Below are positions 10,233-21,190 of a stretch of DNA of 25,718 nt, piece after piece. The stretch covers positions 1 to 25,718 of the forward strand of contig JADNYJ010000446.1 in the NCBI GenBank assembly GCA_015501075.1, written 5' to 3'. Origin of the DNA: Gymnopilus junonius. Its lineage: Eukaryota; Basidiomycota; Agaricomycetes; Agaricales; Galerinaceae. The translations under genes and the position numbers were made by a program. Numbering within the stretch: position 1 is the first letter of the stretch; the number at the start of each line of letters is the position of its first letter. The notes under the pieces were generated by a model. The model saw only the letters and a program-made list of their open reading frames with translations. It was not told where the DNA came from and did no database searches.

Positions 10233-12817
10233 ATGAACCCTTCGGATAAAATACTAGCGGCTTCCTCCTCTTGGAATGCAACCATGCCAGATCGCATCCC
10301 TTCCACTGTGTCAAAGTGGAACACAAAAGTCATCTTCACTGCCTCCGTATTGGCTTTCGCCGCATACTATTTCCTAGACCATAAAGGCGAACAAACGTTA
10401 CCTGATACGTATGCGCTCTGTTCTCGCGATAAAAAAATCTACACAGTCGACGAGGACAACCAAGCTGTGGAGTGCATCATTATCAACGGGTCTTCTATAG
10501 TTTATTCTGGCGACCTTGGTTCGTGGTTTTTTTCAACTTGAAAAGTGCGATTTGTCCAATAACATCACCAGAAACTGCTACCGTCAAGTTCTCGTCCCGC
10601 AACGGAAATGCTGGGCTCGCTGTTCGCTATATTCCAGACGGGTCCATCGCTATTCCGGGCATCAGTGGTTCGTTGTGAAAATTCCAGGTTCACCGCCCCG
10701 ACTTGATCGCTTGTCTAGATTCACACTGCCACATATTGGAATACGGTGCCAGTCGCCAAATACCACTCTCTGAAGGAAGAACGTTGAAAGGCGAGTTCAA
10801 ATTGGCCTGTAATCTATTCCGTCGTAGACTAATTGGTTTTTTTAGAAACGATATCAATAATTCGAGAGTATATCCAATCAAATCCGGATCTTGAGGGTAA
10901 CAAGTCGTGGATAGTGGAAGGATGGGGATGGGATCATGCGTCTTGGGACGTAGAGAAAATGCCGACGTGGGTAAGCACGGATCCTCCTGAACATTCTTCA
11001 CGATAAGGGTTGGGCGCTTGACGCCTATTTTGGTCACAGGAGGCTCTAGAGGCGGACGCAGTTGTAGCCGGACGTCGGGTGATCCTGCAAAGTCGTGATG
11101 GACACGCCATTTGGGTCTCACGGCGTACATTGCTTGAGAACGGGCCCTATCCGGATGTTACTCCTGGAGGTGTTATTATACGCGATGAGGAAGGGAACCC
11201 ATCTGGTGAGCTCCTATCCACCAATAGTCGGATCATTATGTTATTCATAGTATCTTCTCCTAGGGGTATTTATGGATAGCGCCCAGGACCTCATCACAAG
11301 AGCGCCTTTAACGGACGAAGAAATGGAACAACGTTTCCAAAGAACAGTCAAAGAGGCTCTGGCAGTCGGTTTAACTTCACTACACGATGCAGGGCTTCAG
11401 CCGGACTCACTAGCATTTTTTAAACGGTCTGGAATTTCAGTTACTTGAGTTTGATCCGAACTAAATGAGAACACCTTAGGCAAGCAGAAAGGAAGCGGCT
11501 ACCTGTATCTTAAATTTCTGATGTTTGGAATTCTGTGCTAATCATTTCCTCTATCAGATCCGAATCTATGGTATGACATACTTCGATGAAGAAGGACCAT
11601 ACTGGGGCGATAAAAACGAAGTATTTATGAGTCCTACGAAAGATAGGCTTAGCTCCAGGAGCGTTAAAATATTCGCAGATGGTAAGTTGAGTCAACATTA
11701 TGCATGGCGTAATTTGACTCAATAAATCGGAATATAGGAGCGTTGAGATCAGGGGGTGCAGCTGTTAGTGCTAGCTTTGCTGAACACAAACAATTCACTG
11801 ACGCCGCTCTGAATCAAGTTGTATGAACCTTATGCCGACAATCCTTCAACTAGAGGTGTCATGCGGATTTCAGCTGAACTTTTAAATACCGTTATTCCTC
11901 GTTTTCTGAGGGATGGCTGGCAAGTTGTATGTGCAACTCTTCCCTTCGATCTCATTCCATCTGCTTCAACTTCGTCCAATCTTCAGAATGTGCATGCTAT
12001 CGGAGACCGTGCCAATGCAATAGTCCTTGATGCTTTCGAGTTGGCTCTGAAAGGAGTCAATGTCACTTCTTCTCGGCCTAGGCTTGAGCACGCTCAAATC
12101 ATGAAAAAGGAGGACATGCGCCGTCTAGGCGAGCTCGGAGGTTAGTAATTTCCACCTTCAATTAGCTACAAATCGTATTGATAACGCAAATTGTAGTGAT
12201 AGCCAGTATTCAACCTACACATGCGTAGGTCATCACCTTCCTCTAATTGAGGTGCTGCTAATTAGTCGAGATATATAGTATTAGTGATATGTGGTTTGCA
12301 CAGGATCGGCTGGTAAGGTCATACTACAGATTTCGGTTTCCAACTAATACGGAAACATAACAGGGCCCCGAAAGAGTAAAAGGACTGTACGCATTCCGCG
12401 ATATAATCGATAGCGGAGCGCGCATTACCTTAGGATCCGATTTTCCTGTAGATGAAATCAATCCTCTAAAAGGTTTCTATGCAGCAATTACCAGGTTGTC
12501 CGTAGATGGCACGTCGCCTCACGGCGATGGTGGATGGTATGACAATGGCTTACTCTGACTGTCGCAAGGTTTCTAATATATTTTACGCCAGGTTCCCTAA
12601 TCAACGACTAAGCCGTATGGAGGCCCTTCGTGGCATGACAATTGATCCTGCCTACGCATCTTTTACGGAGGATATTCTTGGAAGCCTGACCCCGGGAAAA
12701 AGAGCAGATTATGTCGTATTGTCATCAGACATCACGTCAATTCCTCCTGAGAATGTCTTACAGACCAAAGTGCTCGCTACCGCTATCGACGGTAAAATTG
12801 TGTTCGGAGCATTGTAA
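10233..12817 (+). CDS. Membrane-anchored amidohydrolase, YtcJ-like (amidohydrolase family 3)
   Basis: Fifteen exons join into one frame of 601 residues: 10233-10518, 10572-10667, 10719-10790, 10846-10970, 11040-11205, 11264-11426, 11480-11504, 11558-11681, 11738-11763, 11819-11926, 11987-12140, 12197-12224, 12279-12312, 12364-12536, 12592-12817. A single hydrophobic segment at residues 33-48 (VIFTASVLAFAAYYFL) suggests a membrane anchor. Next come the family's N-terminal strand block (DKKIYTVDEDNQAV), the metal-site motif DSHCH (H130, H132), VKIFADG (K348), NVHAIGD (H400), RLEHAQ (H432) and LGSDFPV (D495). The C-terminus carries the usual LTPGKRADYVVL block. All expected metal-binding positions are present, so the enzyme is probably active as a zinc-type hydrolase of amide or similar bonds. 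The substrate cannot be read from sequence. One intron is GC-AG. An internal ATG at residue 18 is an alternative start that keeps the anchor. Confidence 0.9.
10791..10845 (+). other. GC-AG intron in the amidohydrolase gene
   Basis: The junction reads AAAG|GCGAGT and the acceptor TTTTTTTAG|AAAC. Only this 55-nt excision joins SEGRTLK to ETISIIREYIQSNP in frame. The donor agrees with the known GC-AG subclass, which needs a strong surrounding consensus. Confidence 0.8.
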
Positions 12818-13020
12818 TGAACATCTTTTCTTCACTACCTGATGAAGTACATATATGAACCGAGCGGATTACTGCTTCATTTTGGTGGCAGGCCACATTC
12901 AATTACCTCCGTGTTTCCTAATGATCAAGGTCTTATCAATATCTTTCTAGAGTATTTAATGGAGCCCTAGACATAAATGAGGACGGATTCCATTGGCTAG
13001 AATGTACACCCATAAGCCCA

Positions 13021-14016
13021 CTAAACGGAGGTGGGTGGTCCTTGTTGACGAAGCCCTCTCATTTCCCTGACCTTTTCCGCCCTCGTCCAAAAGTCATCCT
13101 GCCTTTGGACGTCTTGCTCCCATCCCTTGATGCTGTCAATTGTTTCCTTCATTTGAACGACACGAGGGTCACTCATTACTCCAATTTCTAAGTGACGGGA
13201 ATTTCGATATTCAGTGGCATCGAATACGTCCAGGTCATCTGTGAAATATAAAATAAGGATCTGAAGGTGGCGACATTCCTTGAAAATGGCGTCTACTAGC
13301 TCAGGCGTCGAGTAGTCAATTGCGAGATGCGTAAGGTTGGGAAGATCGGCTAAACCTTGCCATATTTCCCAGCGACAGAATTCCCTAGATACCAGTATAA
13401 TGTCCAAATGCGTGAGGTTCGCAAGAGTGGCAGGTTCCAAGCCCCGAAAATCGAGGTCGATGGCATTTTCGTCGCTTTTACGGAATAACTCCCGGATGTT
13501 AACGCACAACCTTCGGATTGGAAGAGCTGCGATGATAGGTTTAAGTGGTTTATAAAGGCCGGTCAGTGACCATAAGGACAAATTCAGGACGTTAGTGCAA
13601 TGTTGCAGTACCTCGACAGCTTGGGGAGCCAGCACGCCCTGAATGAGCACATGCTTCGCATGCTGTGTCGCCTTCTCGAAAAGGGGTAAATTGATAGTGA
13701 AGCTGTCATACAGGGGAGGGCGGCTATAGGCGGGCGAGAAGATGAGTACTGCATACAACAGCGGTTCCATCCTATATAGTAGTCTCGAATCAGCTCACCG
13801 ACAAAACAAATTTTCTTGGATCAATTAAGCGTACCACTGTTGAACCCTTCGAGCCACAAGAATCAGGTTTGCTATAGATCCTGGAAAATCGGACGCCGTT
13901 ATCTCAAATATTTCGCGCTCCAATTCAGCAGGGAGTGCAGGGTAAGGCGTGACCGATGCCTCAGAGGCAACATCGATCGGTGGCATGTGTGGTAGATCAG
14001 TCAACGCCGAGGACAT
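13021..14016 (-). CDS. F-box/LRR-like protein
   Basis: Two exons on the minus strand, 14016-13835 and 13771-13021, joined by a 63-nt intron with a GTACGC donor and a TATAG acceptor; the product is 310 residues. Near the N-terminus, [20 protein letters not shown] (about residues 28-47) followed by [12 protein letters not shown] is the F-box-like opening of a large Agaricomycete family; it continues across the splice as [11 protein letters not shown]. The rest holds leucine-rich stretches such as [11 protein letters not shown] and [14 protein letters not shown], suggesting irregular LRRs. F-box proteins recruit substrates to SCF ubiquitin ligases; whether this short, divergent form binds Skp1 is unknown. 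The frame is intact. It converges with the amidohydrolase gene (203 bp apart) and diverges from the kelch gene. Confidence 0.75.
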
Positions 14017-14404
14017 GTTTACCTAAACAAAAGACATCCTCAAGAATGAGTCAGGTTCTAAGAAGGAATAAACTATACATACACGCCGACCTAAAAACCG
14101 ACCTTCAGGCTTACTTCAGAGTAAACGTTCAACAGACAATAGTAGGCCGTCGGCTGGTAGGAAATGTATCGAACCAGTGAGATCTTTGTGTTTTGGAGAA
14201 CGTGAGATTAAGCTATCGCGCGCAAATTCTGCTTTCCTGCTGATGCAGGGCAAGTCGAAGGGCTCACCTGTGGTTACATAATACTCGTTGATAACAGTGA
14301 CACGTGATTACTTAGCAGCCGCAACTGAGGAATTCCGAACGGTTTTGTCTTTTCTTTGCCTACACTTGAGACCGCTGCTTTATTTGACGGAAAAGCATTG
14401 AAAT
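14017..14404. promoter_or_regulatory. Divergent promoter region with a CACGTG site
   Basis: This 388-bp space separates two start codons pointing apart (F-box-like, minus; kelch, plus). A palindromic CACGTG at 14301-14306 is a candidate site for bHLH factors. No clear TATA box is seen. Any regulatory role is inferred from position. Confidence 0.35.
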
Positions 14405-16746
14405 ATGGAGATGCCTCGTGACTTTTTTGGGGATCTAGAGAGACTATCCTTGTTTAGGTGAGATACATTGTCAACTGGCGCATGAATATTCGTGCTCACA
14501 TTTTCTTTGATGAGGGAAGCACGAAAATCGGCGATACACTTTTTCGCATAGGGAATCACGCTTCAGCCAAGGAAGAATACCTCAGGATCGCGCGCTCGAT
14601 CCTTGGACCGTCGTTTCAAGTCCCAATCGAGGAGCATGGCGGCGTTATATCGTCGAAATACGGTTCTTTGATAGATTCGGAGATCGCGGACCTCATGGCC
14701 TGTTATATCGGCATTGCTCAATGTGATGAGGAGCTAGGGAAGCAACAAGAGGTGCGCAAATACTTGTTACAATACATACTTTTTATATGAGCCTGAAATA
14801 CCTATAGGCATTGCTGTGGCTGGAGGAGGTTTACATTTTGTATCTGAATGCGCGTCTCACCCGTGAGCCAGAAATATACGGTATGTTTCTTTTCCTTACA
14901 CCTCTCTTCTCGATTTTTATCTCATATGAAGACAGATTGGACGCTATGGTTCCCAGATAGTACGAGCGTTTCAGTACAATTCACCAAGGCACGCGTCAAG
15001 GCGGCAGACCTTTTTTAAGCTTGGGCAATACGGGCACTGCAGTTCATAGACGTTGGGCGACTCAGGAGTTCATACCAGAGTCTCATAAGGAAAGAGAACG
15101 CGGAATTACTCGAAGTATCTTGAAGCCTGGGGCCACTAGCGTCCTACTTCAATTCCGACATCCTGATCCAAAGTTTACGCGCACAGCCCAGGTCGTCAAT
15201 CCATCCCTCCAGGTCTTAGGCTCTTGGAAGAAGATGAAGGTCAAGAAGACTGGAGGGCCAGGGCGTAGAATGACGTTCAGCAGCTTCATCTGGGATGGTA
15301 AGCGATGTTTAAAGCTATCATGTTCGACCTCTTTCTTATTTTCAGGCAATTTATATATCGCTGGCGGAAGGCCGGATTCTTTGGGACCATTTCATCGTGA
15401 CATCTACTCTCTTGATCTCAATAAATTGGACGGATGGAAATCTCTCCCACCTTACCCTCAACCAATGAGTCGTACAAGTGCTTTCCTGGGATGGAATATT
15501 ATACCCTGTCCGGAACATAAGAAGGCGTATCTCTTCACAGGCCGTCAGGAAGTCGATTATTTTGATCTTACCACGAAGACCTGGGGATCTATCATGACGA
15601 AATTTGTTCGTAATGAACCAGCTGATACCAAGGGGGTGTCAAGACGTGGCCATACCCAGGTTCACAGCTCACTGATTCCACGCAACAAATCATCAACGAA
15701 AAACTCTACGTATTTGGAGGAACGCACAAAATTACGAATATCGGCTGTAATCTATTCATGGTTTTGGACCTGAAGACCAAGGACTGGCGTCGATTGAGCG
15801 GATACCCCATGCCACCCAAGGATTCGGATGCTACCTGCCCAGGCCCACGGAAGACGCCCAACAGTTGGCATGATCATCTGTCGAAAAAGTTTTACTTGAT
15901 CTTTGGGGAATGCGATCGCTCTGGCGCTAGTCTGCAGAATGAAATGCACGGTGGTGAGTGTGGGCACCCTTATGACGATTTTTGGAGTTGGGATATTGTC
16001 GCGGGCAAGTGGATAAGGGAACGTATGGTTGGTAATGTCCCTTGCCCAAGGTCAGAAGCTGCCTGCGTTTACGTGGGTCCCGTTCATTTGTTTTTTTACT
16101 CCTTTTAGTGTTGAGCCTCGCCCGCTAGAACCCTGTCTTGAATAAGACCATTGTCTGGGGCGGATATAATCCAGACCTTCCCACCGACTATGTTGAAAAT
16201 AGGTTAAAATTCTCATTTTCTTACTACGCCGACACGTTCATCTACGACGGTCCGCTTGAGGCGGATGCGGCTCCCACACAGCGTAGAGGGTGGAAGCAAG
16301 TGCTGACCAAAGGATTCCCTACGTATCGGGCCCAGTCTCACCTTCTGGTCGATCCTCAAAGCGGCAAGACGTACCTCTTCGGCGGATTTACCAACAATGA
16401 CTATGTTCCCGAGCGCAAGACAGGGATCACCCGTTCTTTTGGTGATCTCTGGGAATTGAGGATAGATTTACCAGGGGGCACTTTGAGGGTGTAGATGTGG
16501 AAGACGAAGCAAGGACTGCGCAGTTAGGTCCGTGGCAGCGCTGCTTTACCTGTGGTTCAGCAGGACCTTGGCGGAAATGTGGAGGTACGTTTTATATTAT
16601 CCTTCCCATGGAGCATCCAAGTATAATCGACACTGATAACTTCTTCAGGTGCATGCCGGGGCCGTGCATTCTTCTGTGATCCTGACTGTCAAAAAGACGG
16701 TTGGAAGGAGCACAAGACTACTCACAAATGTAGGAAGTTGGACTGA
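14405..16746 (+). CDS. Kelch-repeat protein with C-terminal MYND zinc finger (frame-disrupted)
   Basis: Coding pieces run in order from MEMPRDFFGDLERLSLF at 14405, then an N-terminal helical region (NIRAHIFFDEGSTKIGDTLF; GVISSKYGSLIDSEIADLMA). Kelch blades follow, marked by NLYIAGGR, AYLFTGR, KLYVFGGTH, FYLIFGECD, TIVWGGYN and TYLFGGFTN. The tail is a MYND finger, CFTCGSAGPWRKC, then CRGRAFFCDPDCQKDGWKEH and HKC. Kelch propellers and MYND fingers both mediate protein binding, so an adaptor role is likely. Introns seen are 14752-14807, 14881-14935, 15298-15345, about 16093-16132 or near, and 16585-16648. The reading frame breaks at T6 15011-15016, G5 15632-15636 and G5 16474-16478; one extra base in each run restores the continuous protein. 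The first intron (donor at 14458) lacks a usable acceptor near the expected site, so translation could instead begin at the ATG at 14482. Whether the gene works depends on whether these breaks are real. Confidence 0.75.
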
Positions 16747-17343
16747 GGAAGTGGTACACAATACGTCTTCAATGGCTGTAATGTGGACTCACGTTCAATT
16801 CCATCCATAATTTATCTTATCATATGTGGTCATGCCACGCGAGCAAAGATTGTTCCGTTTCCGCGTGGACCTTGAATTCTAATGCCGTCACAGGAGATTT
16901 GCGCCTCTTGACTGGCGATTGTTTAAGATTGCTCCCGAATACCGTCAGTAAAGCTATTGACTCCGTGCTGATTCCCCTCATGGCAGTAGTCTTAGCCATG
17001 GGTATACACTGACTGTATTGATGAGGACTACGACACTAAGAACACATTTCGTAGATAACACTGTGGTATTTGAGGGATATCGCCCTCTGCAGATACATCT
17101 ACAATTACATAGCAAAGAGGGAAACGTCCAGAAACAGATGTATGAAATGAAGAAAAATGGGTATCGTGGATAGGGAAACATGAAGCAATGTCATGGGCGA
17201 GGAATCAAACGATTAACGGGAGCGCAGGAAGGCGGGCACAGTATAGGAAGGAGGGAAAGGCTGTTCTATGTTCCGGGAAATGCACGCCTCCACCAACTGT
17301 TGGCGCAAAGAGTCACACTTTTGCTGAATGGCTAATGAAGAAA
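16747..17343. other. Convergent intergenic region
   Basis: This 597-bp space between the stop codons of the kelch-MYND and Zn2Cys6 genes presumably holds both 3' UTRs. The short open frames have no recognisable features, and I see no repeat or RNA gene. Confidence 0.5.
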
Positions 17344-20300
17344 TTATGAACAGGGGAAAAAAAAGAGGTGAAAGGGATGAATTAACGAACAATGGCAGGG
17401 CCAGAGTGCATTCAGTACGTCAATGGGGCCCAGAATTTGCTTCGCGAGTTTCAAAGCGTCGTCCAATGTAGGGTCATGATTCCACAACACGAGGCAGCTA
17501 CGCATCAAAGATTTGAGAAGATTGAAGTGAGCGGGAACGAAACGCGTACATCGTGAGCTGATTGATAAACCAGTTGATGCGATAAGGTCGACGAGTAAGC
17601 TGTGGACCATCCGGACCACTTAACTGATGAACGACGGTGTTCACCTTGGCAATTAACCGGTTCTCGTAAAACACTACAAGAATTCAGGGACATTACAATG
17701 ATAGAATAAATTGACACTCACACCAGTCTTCTGCCTGCTTACGCTTGAAGATTGGCCCTGGCGCAGACCTACCATTATTTATACCATGAAAGCTGCTAGG
17801 TAGGTAAGATTAATGATATCGTTCTGAAGAAAGAGGGAAGAACCCACCAGCGAAGAGCCTGAGTAACAAGCATGCGAATACTACAGATTTGTTAGCAAGC
17901 GAAATGTTTGAAGGTCATCTCTGACTCACTTGTGAATATATTCCCTAGTAGTATAGATGAGTGTCGTGTCGAGATTGCATTGATGAGCATTGAGAGAATC
18001 TTCAATGGCTTGAACTTCGAGAAAGGCTTCGTGAGATTGCTCAGCGCGTTCCTCTTCCTGACTGGGCTGGCGGAATCGATTGCAGAAGTTCCAGAGAAGC
18101 ATGCTCCGACAATACAAGGCCCAGACCGACTCCTTAGGAGAAAGAGAATCGGAAGCTCGAAAACTTGGAGAAATGCGGTCCAAGACTTCACCGGGGAATA
18201 AGATACCGAACTTGTTGCAAAAACGTCAGATAATATATCAAATTGTCAATCAAGAAAAAACTCACGTTGGTGGGGTCAGATAAATAAAAGCGCGGAGCGT
18301 CTTCATTAAACGCTTCGCATTGAGCTATGTATTCGGAGATAAGGCTGAGGGCAGACCAACAGAGCCGACGAATTTCTTCGTCACGGATCTCGTCGGAGCT
18401 CCAGGCGTTATCCCAAGGGAGGATATAAGTGCGAGGTCCATACGGATTGGGCGGGTCAATAGCATCAGGGGGAAAGCAGGCACACCTGCGGTCATCGGAG
18501 TAAACGTCAGACCCACTGTCAACAAGGACCATGGGGACATTATTAGGAGAGAAAAGGCAAACATCACGATCGTTTGTGTCGATCGTTGTGAGCGAAATAG
18601 TCATAATGATTTCATCAAGTTTGAGGAGGGCATTGGTGGCGCGATTGTCAGTGTGATGAGGGTGGGCGGAAGATTCAAAGAGGGCAAGTATCTAGACATC
18701 AATGGTTAAAGAGTGAGAAGATTGGAGCCGGCCTAAAACGAACATACCAATGCAGCTTCAGCAAGGGTTGCGTCGATCCATTGAGAATTGATTGAATCGT
18801 TGTAGGCCGCGTGAGCATCGCTGACATAAACCATTGCAGCTCGCATGCCCTCTGCGCCAAGTTCCATGGTACTTGACTTCATGAGTTTCGCCATGGCGAG
18901 AATAGAAAGAATAAAGGATGGCTGGATTCGTAATCGTTCCTCTTGTCGAGATAGCCGTTTGAGTAAAAAATGGAGGTTGATGAATGAGAGGAGGTGACCG
19001 GTATTATTAACACTGAAAATATGCCATCGTCAGATAACCCAGGTGTTGGAAAGTATGACAAGATGATGGAAATTCTTACAGAAATGTAAGTTCGGCTGCA
19101 ATATCGTCAAGACTGAAAAAGAAACAGCTGAGTGAGATATCTCGAGAAGAAACACACACTTACGTATCTGAACTGAGAATTTTATTCCACCATATATGTT
19201 GGGCGGTCTCAGTCGAAGGAGAGGGAGGGCCGGGAAACTTGCGATGATGATGGCTGTCTGGAAATTGGAAAGTATTTACGTCGAGTTGGCGCGGATAGGA
19301 AGACTTTGTATAGGAACCTTGTTCATACATGTAGGATGGTGGCCGTCGATACGGCGCCGACAGATCAGTCTGGAGCGAGCCATAAGCCGGGATGGACGTC
19401 TTCGGAATAGGCATATCGCACCTTGTAATGAGCATTCGGATCGGTGCTAATCCGAAGGTCGGTGGGAGAAGAGGGAACTTGGGAAGTCTGGGGATGGATC
19501 TGAGAGTAATGGGGATCTTGGGGATGGCGGTCAAGGTGGCGAGAGGGAGGAGACGGGCGTTTCGGATCCTGCATGTTTTCTTTAACTCTCGAAGGAGGAA
19601 CTTCTCGTTGCTCTGTTGACCGCTCGGTTGTAGTTGTAGTTCGTTTGCGCTTCGGGGGAGGAGGATCAGACCCATCCGCTGGCCTCTTTTTACATGATCG
19701 CTGACGCGTGCCCGGACGCTTATCTGGACCTCTGCGCTTTGGCACTAAGTCATACTCGCATTCGTTTGATCTTCGGGCGCAGTTGTTGCAACCGGGTCTA
19801 GTTGAATCGCAGCGAATTTTTCGACTGCGACTAATGGGATGGACAGGGTGAGGAAAGCAATTAAGTCGTCAGTTTAGCGTTAAAAGGCTTAATGAAAGGC
19901 ATATTGAACTTACCACTGGCGACAGGCTATGACAACGGAAGATATCTCCTTGCGTGTGACCTTGGCAGAACTGCTCGCCTGAGGGGCGGGAGTGGTGTCT
20001 GTACGTGCACCAGCGGATACGAGAGACGGCTTGTGATCATTATCCATTGCCAATGCTGAGGAGTTTCCAGATGGCCGGGTATAAGAAGGGTCATGGGAAG
20101 GTCCACCAGGCAACCGTCGCTCGGAGGTAGGACTATACCTATAATCAACGGATTGGCCGTTATGTGTGGTGGCGGGAGGGATACGAGAATTTATTGAAGG
20201 TTGAGCAGAGAAGTCGATCCCAAGTTGGTTACGAGGCGGAATGGCGTACTGCGAGGGAAACGTGACATGTCGGGCGCTTGAGTTCGGGAGCTCTAGCGCA

Positions 20301-20603
20301 CTGTCAAGGATCGGCGGCTGTTGCGCGTTAAGAGGGTAGTCATATTGAGACGAGAGCAAATTCGGAGGTTGGTGGACGTCAAGCTGATCATGTTGATACC
20401 GGACTTAATTGGCGGACAGGTGAGAACTTTGGAAAAGATATGATAGCAACAAAGTACTTACAACTGTCACCGTGAGTGGGATATGGCGCAGTAAATACTG
20501 GGGAATGCAATCCTGACCCTTCTTCGCTAGATTGTGGACCTTCTTCAGAGATCATGGCTTGCTGAAAGGGGGTGTATACGTCGGCGTTGGAGCTCGCAAC
20601 CAT
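17344..20603 (-). CDS. Zn(2)-Cys(6) binuclear-cluster transcription factor
   Basis: Twelve exons on the minus strand join into 878 residues: 20603-20462, 20403-19914, 19830-19422, 19369-19164, 19112-19080, 19012-18748, 18691-18266, 18210-17930, 17880-17848, 17795-17722, 17673-17550, 17497-17344. The DNA-binding cluster spans the second intron: CRQC, then RSRKIRC, DSTRPGC, NNC and ARRSNEC, giving Cys 208, 211, 218, 225, 228 and 235 in the canonical C-x2-C-x6-C-x6-C-x2-C-x6-C spacing. A basic linker follows (KRRGPDKRPGTRQRSCKKR). The long N-terminus is low complexity and P/S-rich. The C-terminal half (SFINLHFLLKRLSRQEERLR; QWIDATLAEAALILALFESS) looks like the alpha-helical regulatory region common in this class. 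It is expected to be nuclear; its targets are unknown. If the last intron (17549-17498) is retained, translation stops at the acceptor TAG and the protein ends in SQIFDA. The ATG at 20603 is preceded by a pyrimidine-rich leader; an upstream in-frame codon at 20720 is less likely. Confidence 0.85.
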
Positions 20604-21190
20604 GACAGGTTGTGGATACAGTCGAGGCGGGAGGAAGAAGGGGTAGGTGATGGAAGACGGAGAGGTTAAGAGCCACGCGAGATGAGGGAAGGAGAAATGG
20701 GGAAAATAGAGATTGCCCACGGTAAATCGAGTGAGAAGTGATGAAACGCTTGCTTGATTGGAAGATCAGAAGATCATATGTGCGTGTTTTCTCGTTTCTC
20801 CGCTCTTCCGCGATCTGTGTGTGTTGATCACCCTTTGTTGTCTTCAAAGGGCGCTCAACTTTCCTCTGTCCCTCGATTCTGCTGTCGCCTGGATCGTTCC
20901 GCCTCCCGTCGAGGACAAGGAACAAGAAAACAATCCTTTTTCTCTCCGTTTCTTCTCTATTCCTTATTCGGTATGTCACGGTATGTCACAACTTTCTCCT
21001 CCCACGCAGATCGGAACCGGACCCATGGTGGCATGTCGGTGCCTGGTCGCGGCGCACGTGAGGTATCCGAAAGCCCCAGGGTCTCTCCACCTCGCTCTCC
21101 TTTTTGCATTCTCCTGCCCACGCTCGACTGTGCCCAAGGAAACAACATAATCCTCTCTTCGTCGACCATTTTCCTATTGAATATTCTATA
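20604..21190 (-). promoter_or_regulatory. Upstream region of the Zn2Cys6 gene
   Basis: Read on the minus strand, the 100-150 bp before the ATG are strongly pyrimidine-rich, as is usual for basidiomycete leaders. Overlapping open frames on both strands (20754-21191 plus; 20957-21312 minus) lack family features. No TATA box is evident near the expected place. Confidence 0.35.

Noticed and set aside
9899..10339. A 146-codon minus-strand open frame
   Set aside because: It overlaps the promoter and first exon of the well-supported amidohydrolase gene on the other strand and shows no family features.
17908..18709. Plus-strand open frames of 97 and 129 codons
   Set aside because: They are antisense to exons 7 and 8 of the Zn2Cys6 gene, which has a complete and consistent splice structure.
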